Part shown: one piece after another, positions 1 through 6,838 of the stretch | Numbering within the stretch: position 1 is the first letter of the stretch | Layout of the letters: the number at the start of each line of letters is the position of its first letter | Assembly (NCBI GenBank): GCA_964582365.1 | Contig: CAZOQV010000020.1 | Span: 1-12,332, forward strand | Reading direction: 5' to 3' | DNA length: 12,332 nt | Origin: WARW01 sp964582365 | GTDB taxonomy: Bacteria; Patescibacteriota; Microgenomatia; UBA12405 | The notes under the pieces: generated by a model | Told to the model about the DNA's origin: nothing | What the model saw: the letters and a program-made list of their open reading frames with translations, nothing else | Database searches by the model: none | Translations under genes and position numbers: made by a program

Positions 1-86
1 GCGGAGGAGGAGAGATTCGAACTCTCGGTGCCTTACGACACACACGCTTTCCAAGCGAGCGCACTAAACCACTATGCGACCCCTCC
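1..86 (-). tRNA. tRNA-Ser, anticodon GGA
   Basis: Read on the minus strand this folds into a class II tRNA. The acceptor stem GGAGGGG (80-86) pairs with CTCCTCC (3-9, one G-U), and the discriminator base is G, as usual for serine. The D stem is GCA/TGC and the 7-base anticodon loop TTGGAAA carries GGA, decoding UCC/UCU. A long variable arm (GTGTC / GGCAC around GTAA) is diagnostic of Ser. The T arm GAGAG-TTCGAAT-CTCTC is perfect. The anticodon stem CTCGC/GCGTG has a T-T mismatch at the second pair (28-42). Only the first C after the discriminator lies inside the window, so I cannot tell whether CCA is encoded. It lies 21 bp downstream of the Nudix gene on the same strand. Confidence 0.95.
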
Positions 87-107
87 ATGGAGTATGGATA
101 TTATATC

Positions 108-620
108 CTATTTTTTCGCTAACTTGTCTAATTCCATTTTAGCCTTTTTCAACAATTCTTTTTCACTGTCATATGCTAAATTATTACTAGCCTCTTCAAA
201 ATTAAACCATTCTCTTTCTAAAACCATTTCTGTATCGTAATATTTTAGATTACTTGGCCCTAAATATTCCATTAAAAAGAAAGTTACTTTTTTAATAATT
301 TTTTTTCTCAACTCCCTATCCCAAATCACATAATCATTTGAAGCCAATTTATTTATTATTTTAGCTTTAACTCGGCCCTCTTCCTCCACTTCTCTCAAAG
401 CAGCTTCCTTTAAAAACTCATTTTTGTGCAAATGACCCTTAGGAAATTTATAAATCGCCCCATCTTTTTCTTTTTTCTTATTTTTATCGCTTTTAAAATT
501 AGAAACAGTTTTAATTAAAAGCCACAATACCTTGTTATTCTCTATTTTATACACCAAGCCACCTGCCGATCTTTCATCGTAATATAAATCATCACTAATT
601 TCCATTAACTCATTTTTCAT
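108..620 (-). CDS. Nudix hydrolase (MutT/Ap4A-hydrolase-like)
   Basis: This 170-residue protein has a single Nudix domain, which cleaves nucleoside diphosphates linked to another group (X). The beta strand SAGGLVY (18-24) opens the fold. The Nudix box begins at G62 and has E68, then R76-E77 and the metal-binding pair E80-E81. The usual glycine near the end of the box (REUxEExGU) is an arginine here (R83), with a glycine one position earlier. The FPKGHLHKNE stretch and the later FFLMEYL strand resemble bacterial diadenosine-polyphosphate or MutT-like hydrolases; the substrate cannot be read from sequence. The gene follows a nucleotidylyltransferase gene with only 10 bp between them, so the two are probably co-transcribed. 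A perfect TATAAT (630-635, minus) sits 9 bp before the ATG and could also drive it as a leaderless mRNA. There is no Shine-Dalgarno sequence. Confidence 0.88.
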   Translation of the reverse strand: MKNELMEISDDLYYDERSAGGLVYKIENNKVLWLLIKTVSNFKSDKNKKKEKDGAIYKFPKGHLHKNEFLKEAALREVEEEGRVKAKIINKLASNDYVIWDRELRKKIIKKVTFFLMEYLGPSNLKYYDTEMVLEREWFNFEEASNNLAYDSEKELLKKAKMELDKLAKK

Positions 621-629
621 AAATAATAG

Positions 630-635
630 ATTATA
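630..635 (-). promoter_or_regulatory. -10 box for Nudix gene (leaderless)
   Basis: On the minus strand this reads TATAAT and ends 9 bp before the ATG at 620, so transcription would start within a few bases of the start codon. It overlaps the stop codon region of the upstream nucleotidylyltransferase gene. No convincing -35 box is visible. The same spacing recurs in front of other genes in the window, which supports a real promoter; in AT-rich DNA a single hexamer alone would be weak evidence. Confidence 0.4.
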
Positions 636-1065
636 TCTTAATTCTCTCTATAATTCGGCTGGTCGATTGATGAGAAATTAATTTGTTCACAATCAATACT
701 TTTGCCCCAACCATTTTTGCTTGCGCTTTTTTAATTTTTAACTTATTATCACTTTCACTAACGGCAATTATTGTTGGCTTTATTTTTTTAACTATCTTTA
801 AATAATCTTCATCACTTTTCATTTCTGGTAATTTAACTACACGATCAACCATTTTTAATTTAGTCAAAAATTTAGCTCTATACTCCTGATTATTTATTGG
901 CCTTCTTTCTCCTTTATTTTTTCTAATATTTTCGTCCGATTCTAATAATACTATTAATAAATCTCCCTTAGCTTTTGCTTTTTCTAAAAAAATTAAATGA
1001 CCCAAATGAACAATATCAAAACACCCACCCACTAAAACAATTTTTTGGGTCGTTCCTATCTTCAT
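631..1065 (-). CDS. HxGH-type nucleotidylyltransferase (RfaE2/TagD-like)
   Basis: This 144-residue protein of the cytidylyltransferase superfamily transfers a nucleotide monophosphate from CTP or ATP to a phosphorylated small molecule. The signature GGCFDIVHLGHL contains the HxGH motif (H20-L21-G22-H23). RRPINNQEYRA (54-64) matches the RPI..EYRA segment of heptose-1-phosphate adenylyltransferase and glycerol-3-phosphate cytidylyltransferase. STSRII (134-139) is the C-terminal phosphate-binding motif that is usually S-T-(S/T)-x-I. The length is normal for a stand-alone domain. Members include RfaE2, TagD and archaeal-type FAD synthetase, and I cannot choose among them. It lies between rubrerythrin (24 bp upstream) and the Nudix hydrolase (10 bp downstream). 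The start is the ATG at 1065; no Shine-Dalgarno sequence is present. Confidence 0.88.
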   Translation of the reverse strand: MKIGTTQKIVLVGGCFDIVHLGHLIFLEKAKAKGDLLIVLLESDENIRKNKGERRPINNQEYRAKFLTKLKMVDRVVKLPEMKSDEDYLKIVKKIKPTIIAVSESDNKLKIKKAQAKMVGAKVLIVNKLISHQSTSRIIERIKI

Positions 1066-1089
1066 ATTAATTTAATATTCAAAGACCAT

Positions 1090-1653
1090 TTATCTAATCA
1101 ACCCCAAAGACATATACCAAGTAAATGCTTTTTTGCAAACAGGACAGGTGGTTGGGGGAGTTTTACCCTTGTGAATATAGCCGCAATTAAGGCATTTCCA
1201 CTCTAATTCAGTCTCTCTATTGTAAAGAGTATTATTATCAATATGTGTCGCTAAAATAATATATCTTTCTTCATGTTTTTCTTCCACTTCTTTTACTTCT
1301 CTAAATAATCTTTCTGCTTCTGTATCACCATCAATTTTGGCTTGTTCTTCAAAAGAAGGATACATTTCTGTCCACTCATGATGTTCGCCAGCGGCTGCCA
1401 TTTTTAAATTTTCCATCGTTTTTGTACTGTAAGGTCCGATTGATAAATTATCTCCAACTGTTACATTTTCTTTAATCATTTCAAATTCTTCCTCAGCATG
1501 GGCTCTTTCTTGATCTGCTGTTTCTTCAAAAACTCTCGCAATCCATTCCAAGTTTTCTTTTCTCGCCATTTTGGCAAACATATGGTATTTGTTTCTAGCT
1601 TGGCTTTCACCAGCAAATGCTTTTAAGAGATTTTCTTGTGTTTTATTCATCAT
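1090..1653 (-). CDS. Rubrerythrin
   Basis: A full-length rubrerythrin (187 residues), a cytoplasmic non-haem iron peroxidase that reduces hydrogen peroxide in anaerobes and microaerophiles. The N-terminal ferritin-like four-helix domain (about 1-140) carries every expected diiron ligand with family spacing: E16, E49, H52, E90, E93, E124 and H127. The C-terminal rubredoxin-like domain has CxxC at 154-157 and CPVC at 170-173, separated by 12 residues, to hold the electron-transfer iron. Two consecutive ATG codons start the frame (1653 and 1650) and either may be used. It heads a minus-strand run rubrerythrin, nucleotidylyltransferase, Nudix, with a 47-bp gap to the patatin gene upstream. No Shine-Dalgarno sequence is seen. 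The host therefore probably lives in low oxygen but meets oxidative stress. Confidence 0.96.
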   Translation of the reverse strand: MMNKTQENLLKAFAGESQARNKYHMFAKMARKENLEWIARVFEETADQERAHAEEEFEMIKENVTVGDNLSIGPYSTKTMENLKMAAAGEHHEWTEMYPSFEEQAKIDGDTEAERLFREVKEVEEKHEERYIILATHIDNNTLYNRETELEWKCLNCGYIHKGKTPPTTCPVCKKAFTWYMSLGLIR

Positions 1654-1679
1654 ATTAAATTTAATAGTAATTACTAATA

Positions 1680-1685
1680 ATTATA
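1680..1685 (-). promoter_or_regulatory. -10 box upstream of rubrerythrin
   Basis: The minus strand reads TATAAT, 26 bp before the rubrerythrin ATG, giving a predicted leader of about 20 bases. It lies in the short spacer between the patatin stop codon and rubrerythrin. The -35 position shows only AT-rich sequence with no clear match. Confidence 0.4.
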
Positions 1686-1700
1686 ATCTATTTTGCTTAA

Positions 1701-2489
1701 TTAAATTTCTTTCCGTCTTTCCATCACTGATTTATACCCTAAATCAATTAAATATTGATAATTTTTTTTTCTAAAATCTAAAATAAAAGTCTTATTATCT
1801 TTCAATTGCAAATAAATTATCTTTTTATTAATTTCTTGCGCTTTTAATAAACTATTATTTCTTTGCATTATCGCCACCGATGAATATAAGACATCAGCTC
1901 CTGAACTTTTTTCATTTATTTTTTTAATTGGTCCAGTAATATCTGAAATCAAAATTTTATTTGAATTTTTAATTAAAGTAATGGGAATATTATTTACCAC
2001 TCCTCCATCTACTAAAAATTTATCTCCATATTTTAATGGTGAAAATACCCCGGGGATTGATATTGAAGCAATAATTCCAGGAAAAATATTTCCTTTTTCA
2101 AAAATTATTTCTTGATTATTATTAATATCGGTTGCATTAAATCTTGTTTTTATTTTTAATTCATTAAAATTTTCCACTTTAATATAATTTTTAAGAAATT
2201 TTTCAAACAAAGCTGCCCCATCAAGGGAGGTTCCCGCAGGGCGGAGGGTTTTATCAAAAAACATTGCTCTTGTTAGTTTTAAAAAATCCAATTCCGCCGA
2301 CATTTTTTCAAAATTAATTTTTGGGTCAGCTCCATACATTAAACCTACAATGGCCCCAATCGAAGTCCCTGTAATTTCATTAGGAACAATTTCAAGTTCC
2401 TGAAGTCCCTTAATCACTCCCATATGAAAAAAACCTCTTACTCCTCCTCCGCTCAACACTAATCCAATTTTATTTTTTATTCCAAACAT
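1701..2489 (-). CDS. Patatin-like phospholipase (RssA-type)
   Basis: This 262-residue protein is a lipid acyl hydrolase with a Ser-Asp dyad. The oxyanion-hole motif GGGVRG occupies 14-19. The nucleophile elbow GTSIG (41-45) places the serine at 43, and DGG (161-163) provides the catalytic aspartate followed by VVNNIP. The stretch ISIPGVFSPL before DGG is also typical of bacterial patatins of the RssA/YjjU kind. The length is normal for a single patatin domain. No signal peptide or transmembrane segment is evident, so it is probably cytoplasmic or loosely membrane-bound. The ATG at 2489 follows a perfect minus-strand TATAAT by only 5 bp, so the mRNA should be leaderless. It is divergent from the YhhQ-remnant/folC unit. 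Confidence 0.93.
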   Translation of the reverse strand: MFGIKNKIGLVLSGGGVRGFFHMGVIKGLQELEIVPNEITGTSIGAIVGLMYGADPKINFEKMSAELDFLKLTRAMFFDKTLRPAGTSLDGAALFEKFLKNYIKVENFNELKIKTRFNATDINNNQEIIFEKGNIFPGIIASISIPGVFSPLKYGDKFLVDGGVVNNIPITLIKNSNKILISDITGPIKKINEKSSGADVLYSSVAIMQRNNSLLKAQEINKKIIYLQLKDNKTFILDFRKKNYQYLIDLGYKSVMERRKEI

Positions 2490-2493
2490 AATT

Positions 2494-2508
2494 AATTATA
2501 GTATAATT
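2494..2508. promoter_or_regulatory. Palindromic bidirectional promoter (two TATAAT boxes)
   Basis: AATTATA-G-TATAATT is a perfect inverted repeat around one central base. It places a TATAAT -10 box on the minus strand (2495-2500, facing the patatin gene) back to back with one on the plus strand (2502-2507, facing the 2529 gene). The minus box ends 5 bp before the patatin ATG; the plus box ends 21 bp before the ATG at 2529. Any -35 element for each direction would have to lie beyond the opposite -10 box. RNA polymerase should be able to occupy only one direction at a time. This is sequence-based inference only. Confidence 0.5.
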
Positions 2509-2528
2509 CCCTTATTATCCATACAAAC

Positions 2529-2768
2529 ATGAAAAAAACATTAACTTCCGCCAATTATCGAGTTGATTTACTAGTTACTCTTTATGTTTTTTGTATTATC
2601 ACTGCTGAATTGATAGGTTCAAAATCTTTTCCTCTTTTTAAAATTTTTAATTTTCTTATTGGGTTAATTATTCTATATTGGTTACTTAAAGTTTCCATGT
2701 CAGCTATTTCCACCCCTTTTGTTTACATGGGTACCAAATGTCTCAAAAAAGATGATCAAAACCTATAA
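2529..2768 (+). pseudogene. Internally deleted YhhQ/VUT-type transporter (queuosine precursor)
   Basis: A 79-residue reading frame whose two halves both look like ends of a YhhQ-family membrane transporter, which takes up queuosine precursors. Residues 1-42 (with TLYVFCIITAELIGSK and FPLFKIFNF) resemble the start of the family, including the first membrane segment. Residues 44-79 (ILYWLLKVSMSAISTPFVY then a basic tail) resemble its very last helix, where K-V...TP.TY is typical. Family members are about 200-230 residues, so roughly 130-150 residues from the middle are missing, in frame. The apparent junction lies near 2649-2670. The product would have only two membrane segments and is unlikely to transport. 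It could be a decayed gene, an assembly error or, less likely, a genuine small membrane protein. It overlaps the folC start by 17 bp. Confidence 0.55.
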
Positions 2769-4110
2769 TCAAGCTATTTCTTATCTCCATCAAACTATTC
2801 CCAGTAATAAAAATAAGTATCCCGGGGAGTTAGGTTTGTCACGTCAAAAAGAAATACTTCATCTTTTAGGCGATCCTCAAAATAAAATTAAAGCCATTCA
2901 TATCGCCGGCACTTCCGGCAAAGGGTCTACTGCTTTTTATATTAACTCGCTTTTAATTAGTCACGGTTTCAAGGTTGGATTAACTTTATCACCTCATCTA
3001 ATTGATGTTCGAGAAAGATTCCAAATCAACAATACTCTTATTTCTAAAAAGGAATTTATTAATATTCTTAATCAAATAATTCCAATCATTAATTCTGTTG
3101 ATTTAAAAAAGTTTGGTAAGCCAACTTATTTTGAAATAATCAACGCACTTGCTTTTAGTATTTTTTATCAAAAAAAAGTTGATTACATGGTGGTTGAAAC
3201 CGGACTTGGTGGTCTTATCGACGGCACCAACACCATAACTTCATCTGATCAAGTTTGTGTTTTTACTAAACTTGGTTTAGATCACACCAGTGTTTTGGGT
3301 AAAAATATTAGTTCTATTGCTTTCCAAAAAGCCGGTATTATTCATCCTAAAAATCCTGTATTTTCGATCAATCAACGAAAAGTAGCTCAAAGTGTTTTTT
3401 TAAAGCAGGCTCAAAAAAATCAAACTAGTGTCAATTATATTATTCCTCAAAAAAATTTTAAAAATATAAAAACTAATAGTGATTATTTAAAATACAACTT
3501 TTCATTTAATGATTTAAAAATAAACGATTTAAAAATAAAATCTTTAGCTTTTTATCAAGTAGAGAATAGTGCTCTTTCTTTATCGGTGCTTAGTTTTCTG
3601 TCTCAAAGAGATAATTTTTTACTTAATGAATCAAAAATAAGACGCACTTTTTTATCCTCATCTTTTTCTGGCAGAATGGAAATAATCCATTTGAATAATC
3701 AACAAATTATTCTTGACGGAGCCCATAACCCTCAAAAGATGATGGCTTTAATTAAAAGTATTAAAAATTCTTTTCCCCATCAAAAATTCACTTTTTTAAT
3801 AGCTTTTAAACAACGTAAAGATTTTTCTAAAATGCTCAAAATGATTATCCCATTTGCCAATCAAATAGTCCTCACTAAATTCAGAGTTGCCTCCGATTAC
3901 ATGATTCAATTATCTCAATCTCAATCTAGCCTAGCTAAAATTTTTAAAAAACTGAAATTTTCTGATTTTAAATATATTCCTGATAAATCTCTTGCTTTAG
4001 ACACTGTCTTAAATGCAAATTGCCCTGTAATTATTACTGGCAGCCTTTATCTTCTTAGTGAGATTTATCCGCTTTTAAAAAAAGTCAAAATTATTTCACC
4101 AACCAAGTAA
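2752..4110 (+). CDS. folC: Folylpolyglutamate synthase / dihydrofolate synthase (FolC)
   Basis: This protein (452 residues from the ATG at 2752) adds glutamate to folates, and possibly to dihydropteroate, using ATP in the cytoplasm. It has the Mur-ligase fold: P-loop AGTSGKGS (52-59), folate-loop SPHLIDVRERFQIN (80-93), VVETGLGGLIDGTN near 147-160, LDHTSVLG near 176-183, the QKAGII lysine motif near 192-197, SGRMEII opening the C-terminal domain, then ILDGAHNP. All key blocks are present and the length is normal. A TTG at 2719 would lengthen the frame by 11 residues, but the ATG starts closer to the usual family N-terminus. It overlaps the YhhQ remnant by 17 bp and probably shares its promoter. 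Its 3' end overlaps the convergent FemAB-like gene by 15 bp. A 15-bp tandem duplication lies within it. Confidence 0.93.
   Translation: MIKTYNQAISYLHQTIPSNKNKYPGELGLSRQKEILHLLGDPQNKIKAIHIAGTSGKGSTAFYINSLLISHGFKVGLTLSPHLIDVRERFQINNTLISKKEFINILNQIIPIINSVDLKKFGKPTYFEIINALAFSIFYQKKVDYMVVETGLGGLIDGTNTITSSDQVCVFTKLGLDHTSVLGKNISSIAFQKAGIIHPKNPVFSINQRKVAQSVFLKQAQKNQTSVNYIIPQKNFKNIKTNSDYLKYNFSFNDLKINDLKIKSLAFYQVENSALSLSVLSFLSQRDNFLLNESKIRRTFLSSSFSGRMEIIHLNNQQIILDGAHNPQKMMALIKSIKNSFPHQKFTFLIAFKQRKDFSKMLKMIIPFANQIVLTKFRVASDYMIQLSQSQSSLAKIFKKLKFSDFKYIPDKSLALDTVLNANCPVIITGSLYLLSEIYPLLKKVKIISPTK
3511..3540 (+). repeat. 15-bp tandem duplication inside folC
   Basis: GATTTAAAAATAAAC is followed directly by GATTTAAAAATAAAA, 14 of 15 bases identical. 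It keeps the frame and encodes DLKIN-DLKIK in a variable region between the two FolC domains, so it is probably a harmless length variant produced by slippage. Confidence 0.7.
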
Positions 4111-4959
4111 CACCCGAGTCGGCGGATAGTAAATTACTGTCGGCGAAAAACCTTCCTTAAATTTAGTAAAGCCCTTCCATTTTCTATACATCTTATATCT
4201 CGGGTCATAAATTCCTCCAAAATCAAAAATTTCACATCCGGCTTTTTTGGCCGTTATCATTGCTGTCCATGTTAATAAAGTTGGAGCAAAAAGAGAATAA
4301 CCTTGTAAATCAGCAAAAGCAGCATAGTAAAATGCCACCTTTTCATTTTTTATTATCATCAATGTTCCAACGCATTTATCCTGACAATAGGCAAAATGTA
4401 TCCAACCAGCGTTTTTAAAATGTTCAATTAAAGAGTTGAAAAATTTTTCTTCATAGCAAACAACTCTTTTCCTTTTTGACCAAGATTCACGCGAGTTTTT
4501 AAAGATATTTTTTTCATCTTTTGTTAAATCTCCAAAATCTTTGGTCACAATTTTTATTTTATTTTTTCTTTCAGCATAGCCAATGTTGTAACGAGTTTTT
4601 GGTTTAAAAGAATTGATTAAATCAGTCTCTGATAAAGTTATGTCTACCAAAGAGGTAGCACTATTAGCGAATGGTTCAGAAGAGAAACCTGTTCGCTTCA
4701 TTTTTGGTTGAAGTAGTCCTGGCTCAACATAAGTCGTTAAAATATGGTATTTTTGGCGGATTTTTTTTAACCAAATCAAATCAATCGAGTTTGAATGTTG
4801 AATTTTAGCTACCCCTAATGGTCCAACACTTTTATAAAAAAGATAATTACCAGCTTCTCCGAGAGTCTTCCATCCAATATCTTCCATGGCTTTAGCGAAA
4901 CGGGGATTTTGATGCAAATCAGGTAAAGTGTTAAATTTAGAAATTAAAAAGTCCGACAT
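4096..4959 (-). CDS. FemAB/FemX-like aminoacyltransferase (GNAT fold)
   Basis: This 287-residue protein belongs to the FemAB family, which transfers amino acids from aminoacyl-tRNA to lipid-linked peptidoglycan precursors to build cross-bridges. FKPKTRYNIGYAERK (118-132) matches the conserved LKPKTRYNIR.A.K segment. The C-terminal block has FDFGGI (245-250) and then GFTKFKEGF (263-271), the family ending in which a G..KFK.GF motif closes the second GNAT domain. The length is slightly below the roughly 330-340 residues usual for FemX, with a shorter N-terminus. The amino acid and tRNA partner cannot be told. There is no signal peptide, as expected for a cytoplasmic enzyme. Translation ends with TGA, overlapping folC by 15 bp. 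A TATAAT lies 8 bp before the ATG, so it is probably leaderless. Confidence 0.88.
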   Translation of the reverse strand: MSDFLISKFNTLPDLHQNPRFAKAMEDIGWKTLGEAGNYLFYKSVGPLGVAKIQHSNSIDLIWLKKIRQKYHILTTYVEPGLLQPKMKRTGFSSEPFANSATSLVDITLSETDLINSFKPKTRYNIGYAERKNKIKIVTKDFGDLTKDEKNIFKNSRESWSKRKRVVCYEEKFFNSLIEHFKNAGWIHFAYCQDKCVGTLMIIKNEKVAFYYAAFADLQGYSLFAPTLLTWTAMITAKKAGCEIFDFGGIYDPRYKMYRKWKGFTKFKEGFSPTVIYYPPTRVLLGW

Positions 4960-4967
4960 AATATTTG

Positions 4968-4973
4968 ATTATA
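4968..4973 (-). promoter_or_regulatory. -10 box for FemAB-like gene (leaderless)
   Basis: The minus strand has a perfect TATAAT ending 8 bp before the ATG at 4959, so the predicted transcript starts at or within about 2 bases of the start codon. No good -35 match is visible. Confidence 0.45.
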
Positions 4974-5005
4974 ATCTTAAATTTCTTATTTGCGTAACTT
5001 TCTAT

Positions 5006-5011
5006 TATAAT
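5006..5011 (+). promoter_or_regulatory. -10 box for LssY_C gene
   Basis: A perfect TATAAT stands 37 bp before the ATG at 5049, giving a leader of about 30 bases with no Shine-Dalgarno sequence. It is divergent from the -10 box at 4968-4973, with 32 bp between them. TTGCGT at 4990-4995 resembles a -35 box but is only 10 bp away, too close for a normal promoter. Confidence 0.4.
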
Positions 5012-5048
5012 TAAGCATCTTTTTTTGAAAAAATAAAATTACCCAAAC

Positions 5049-5864
5049 ATGAAGTTTTTAATTAGATTATTCGAAAGAATAACAATTTTTATTATTGGTG
5101 CTTTAGCCTTATGGTTTATTGTCACTCAAATTTTCAAGCGTTTAGATCAAATCTTACCCATGTTTTTGGCCTTAATGATTACTTATCTAATTTCGGCTTA
5201 TATTTTCTTGCCTCGGGTAGTTAGAATTATTTTACTTATCTCTAAAAAAGGCCGAATTCCTCGTTTTAATCGGGCTAGTGATGGTTTTCATATTGATCCT
5301 ATCAATATTATTTTAATCGGTACCAAAGATCAATTAAAAAATGTTTTTAATCAAATTGGTTGGCATCAGGCCGACAAAATAAATATAAAAAGTTGTCTTA
5401 AAATGATTAATGCCTCTGTTAAAAATAAACCCTATCTTAGAGCTCCATTTAGTAATTTATATCTTTTTGGTCGCAGACAAGATATCGGTTTTCAAGAACC
5501 AATTGGTAATAGCCCCAGGAAAAGACATCACATTAGGTTTTGGGGAACTAATGTTAATAAAATTGAAGATCCTTTAGATATTAAATTTTGGACTAAAAAA
5601 CAAAAAATAGATCTCTCAAAAGTCACTGTTTGGATTGGATCGGGGAGTGAAGATTTAGGTCTTACCCTTACTAGATTTACTTATCAACTTTCTCATAAAG
5701 TTAATCCCAATGTTGATCGAGAAAGAAAATATATTTTAGCTACGCTTAAAAAAAATAAGTGTATCGGTAATGTAACTTACTATAAACCAGGTACTTTTAC
5801 TGTTGGCAAATACACTTCTGATGGTCGCATCGCTGTAGCTAAATTAAAAAAGTTGGATTATTAG
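5049..5864 (+). CDS. LssY C-terminal-domain membrane protein
   Basis: This 271-residue protein has two N-terminal membrane segments (about 11-28 and 36-56) followed by a soluble domain (about 70-260) that I recognise as LssY_C. The marks are HIDPINIILIG (81-91), a GW..AD segment (104-109), SNLYLFGRRQDIGFQ (135-149) and NSPRKRHHIRFW (154-165), with a GSGSEDLGL motif further on. LssY_C domains occur alone or fused to PAP2/DedA-like lipid enzymes. Their biochemical role is not established, although a link with membrane lipids is often assumed from such fusions. The last 21 bp overlap the convergent permease gene. Start choice: the ATG at 5049 is the first one and directly precedes the first hydrophobic helix. 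Confidence 0.82.
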   Translation: MKFLIRLFERITIFIIGALALWFIVTQIFKRLDQILPMFLALMITYLISAYIFLPRVVRIILLISKKGRIPRFNRASDGFHIDPINIILIGTKDQLKNVFNQIGWHQADKINIKSCLKMINASVKNKPYLRAPFSNLYLFGRRQDIGFQEPIGNSPRKRHHIRFWGTNVNKIEDPLDIKFWTKKQKIDLSKVTVWIGSGSEDLGLTLTRFTYQLSHKVNPNVDRERKYILATLKKNKCIGNVTYYKPGTFTVGKYTSDGRIAVAKLKKLDY

Positions 5865-6755
5865 TCCCGATAAAACACTAAATCCATACAAAAGAGCCAA
5901 CACTTTAATAAAAATTTTTTTATTTTTTTCTTCCCGATAAAGTACCAGCAATCCTAATCCACCGCTAGCCAATAAACCAGCCATGGCTGGGCCTAATCCA
6001 ATTATATTTTTTAAAAATAATTCAGTTATTGCCACTGAAGAAGCACAGTTTGGAATTAACCCAATTAGAGCGGTTAAGAACGGTTGCCAAAATATATTTT
6101 TAGCAAAAAAATCAATCAAAAAAGTTTCTCCTAATTGAAAAACCACAAAATTAATTATTAATGTTATTAAAAATATAAAAATAAAAATATTGAAAGTATG
6201 AATGACTGGATGCCAAAATATTTCTTTAATATTGAATTTTTTTGAAGCAGTTGAAGTTGAGTGTCCGCAGCAAGCTGTCTCATTTAAAATAGTTTCATGA
6301 TGATGATTTTTATTATCATGGCCATCTTCTACTGATTTAATATGTTCTTCAATTTTTTTATCTTCTTTTCTAAAAAAGAAATCAACCAAATAACCAACTG
6401 CAAAAGCTATCGCAACTTTTATCCCAATTAAAGGTAATACTAAATAAGCTTTATCTGGTTGTGACAGAATTATTGGTATTGCTTCGTCAGAAGTTGATAA
6501 ATAAACAGCCAACAAAGTACCAATGGTTAGCATTCTTTGGGTAAACATGGCCGTGGCTACCACCGAAAAACCACATTGAGGTAAAATTCCAGCAAAAGCT
6601 CCAATTAGAGGGCCAGCTTTTCCTGCTTTTTCAACCTTTCTTCTGATTTTATCGCCAAATTTGTATTCTAATAGTTCAATTCCAATATACAAAATCAACA
6701 ATAAGGGAACATTTCTAAGGCTGTCGATTAAAGCATCTATAAATATTTCCATCAT
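5844..6755 (-). CDS. ArsP_2/DUF2899-type metal permease (putative)
   Basis: This 303-residue integral membrane protein has about 8-10 hydrophobic segments in two related halves. Each half carries a matching motif: GILPQCGFS (56-64) in the first and GLIPNCASS (232-240) in the second. The first half also has STSDEAIPI (87-95). This pattern fits the ArsP_2 (DUF2899) family, annotated as a putative heavy-metal exporter or manganese transporter. The central loop (about 138-166) is rich in metal-liking residues: HDNKNHHHE and CCGH. The transported ion is not known from sequence. A TTG at 6791 could extend the frame, but the ATG-ATG pair at 6755/6752 is more likely. It overlaps the LssY_C gene by 21 bp. 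On the minus strand TACAAT (6760-6765) lies just before the ATG, a possible leaderless promoter. Confidence 0.78.
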   Translation of the reverse strand: MMEIFIDALIDSLRNVPLLLILYIGIELLEYKFGDKIRRKVEKAGKAGPLIGAFAGILPQCGFSVVATAMFTQRMLTIGTLLAVYLSTSDEAIPIILSQPDKAYLVLPLIGIKVAIAFAVGYLVDFFFRKEDKKIEEHIKSVEDGHDNKNHHHETILNETACCGHSTSTASKKFNIKEIFWHPVIHTFNIFIFIFLITLIINFVVFQLGETFLIDFFAKNIFWQPFLTALIGLIPNCASSVAITELFLKNIIGLGPAMAGLLASGGLGLLVLYREEKNKKIFIKVLALLYGFSVLSGLIIQLF

Positions 6756-6832
6756 AATTATTGTATTTAATTCTACCACTAAAACAGGCAATCACCTTAT
6801 TTTCTCCTCTACCATTAAATTTAGCAAAGGGG

Positions 6833-6838
6833 TATAAT
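6833..6838 (+). promoter_or_regulatory. -10 box for pyruvate kinase
   Basis: A perfect TATAAT lies 14 bp before the ATG at 6853, predicting a leader of only about 8 bases and therefore near-leaderless translation. No clear -35 element precedes it. The TTG that overlaps its last base (6838) opens a longer frame, but that would place the start codon inside the promoter, which argues for the ATG at 6853. Confidence 0.5.

Noticed and set aside
28..240. Plus-strand frame across the tRNA and the end of the Nudix gene
   Set aside because: It runs through the tRNA gene and antisense to a conserved Nudix protein.
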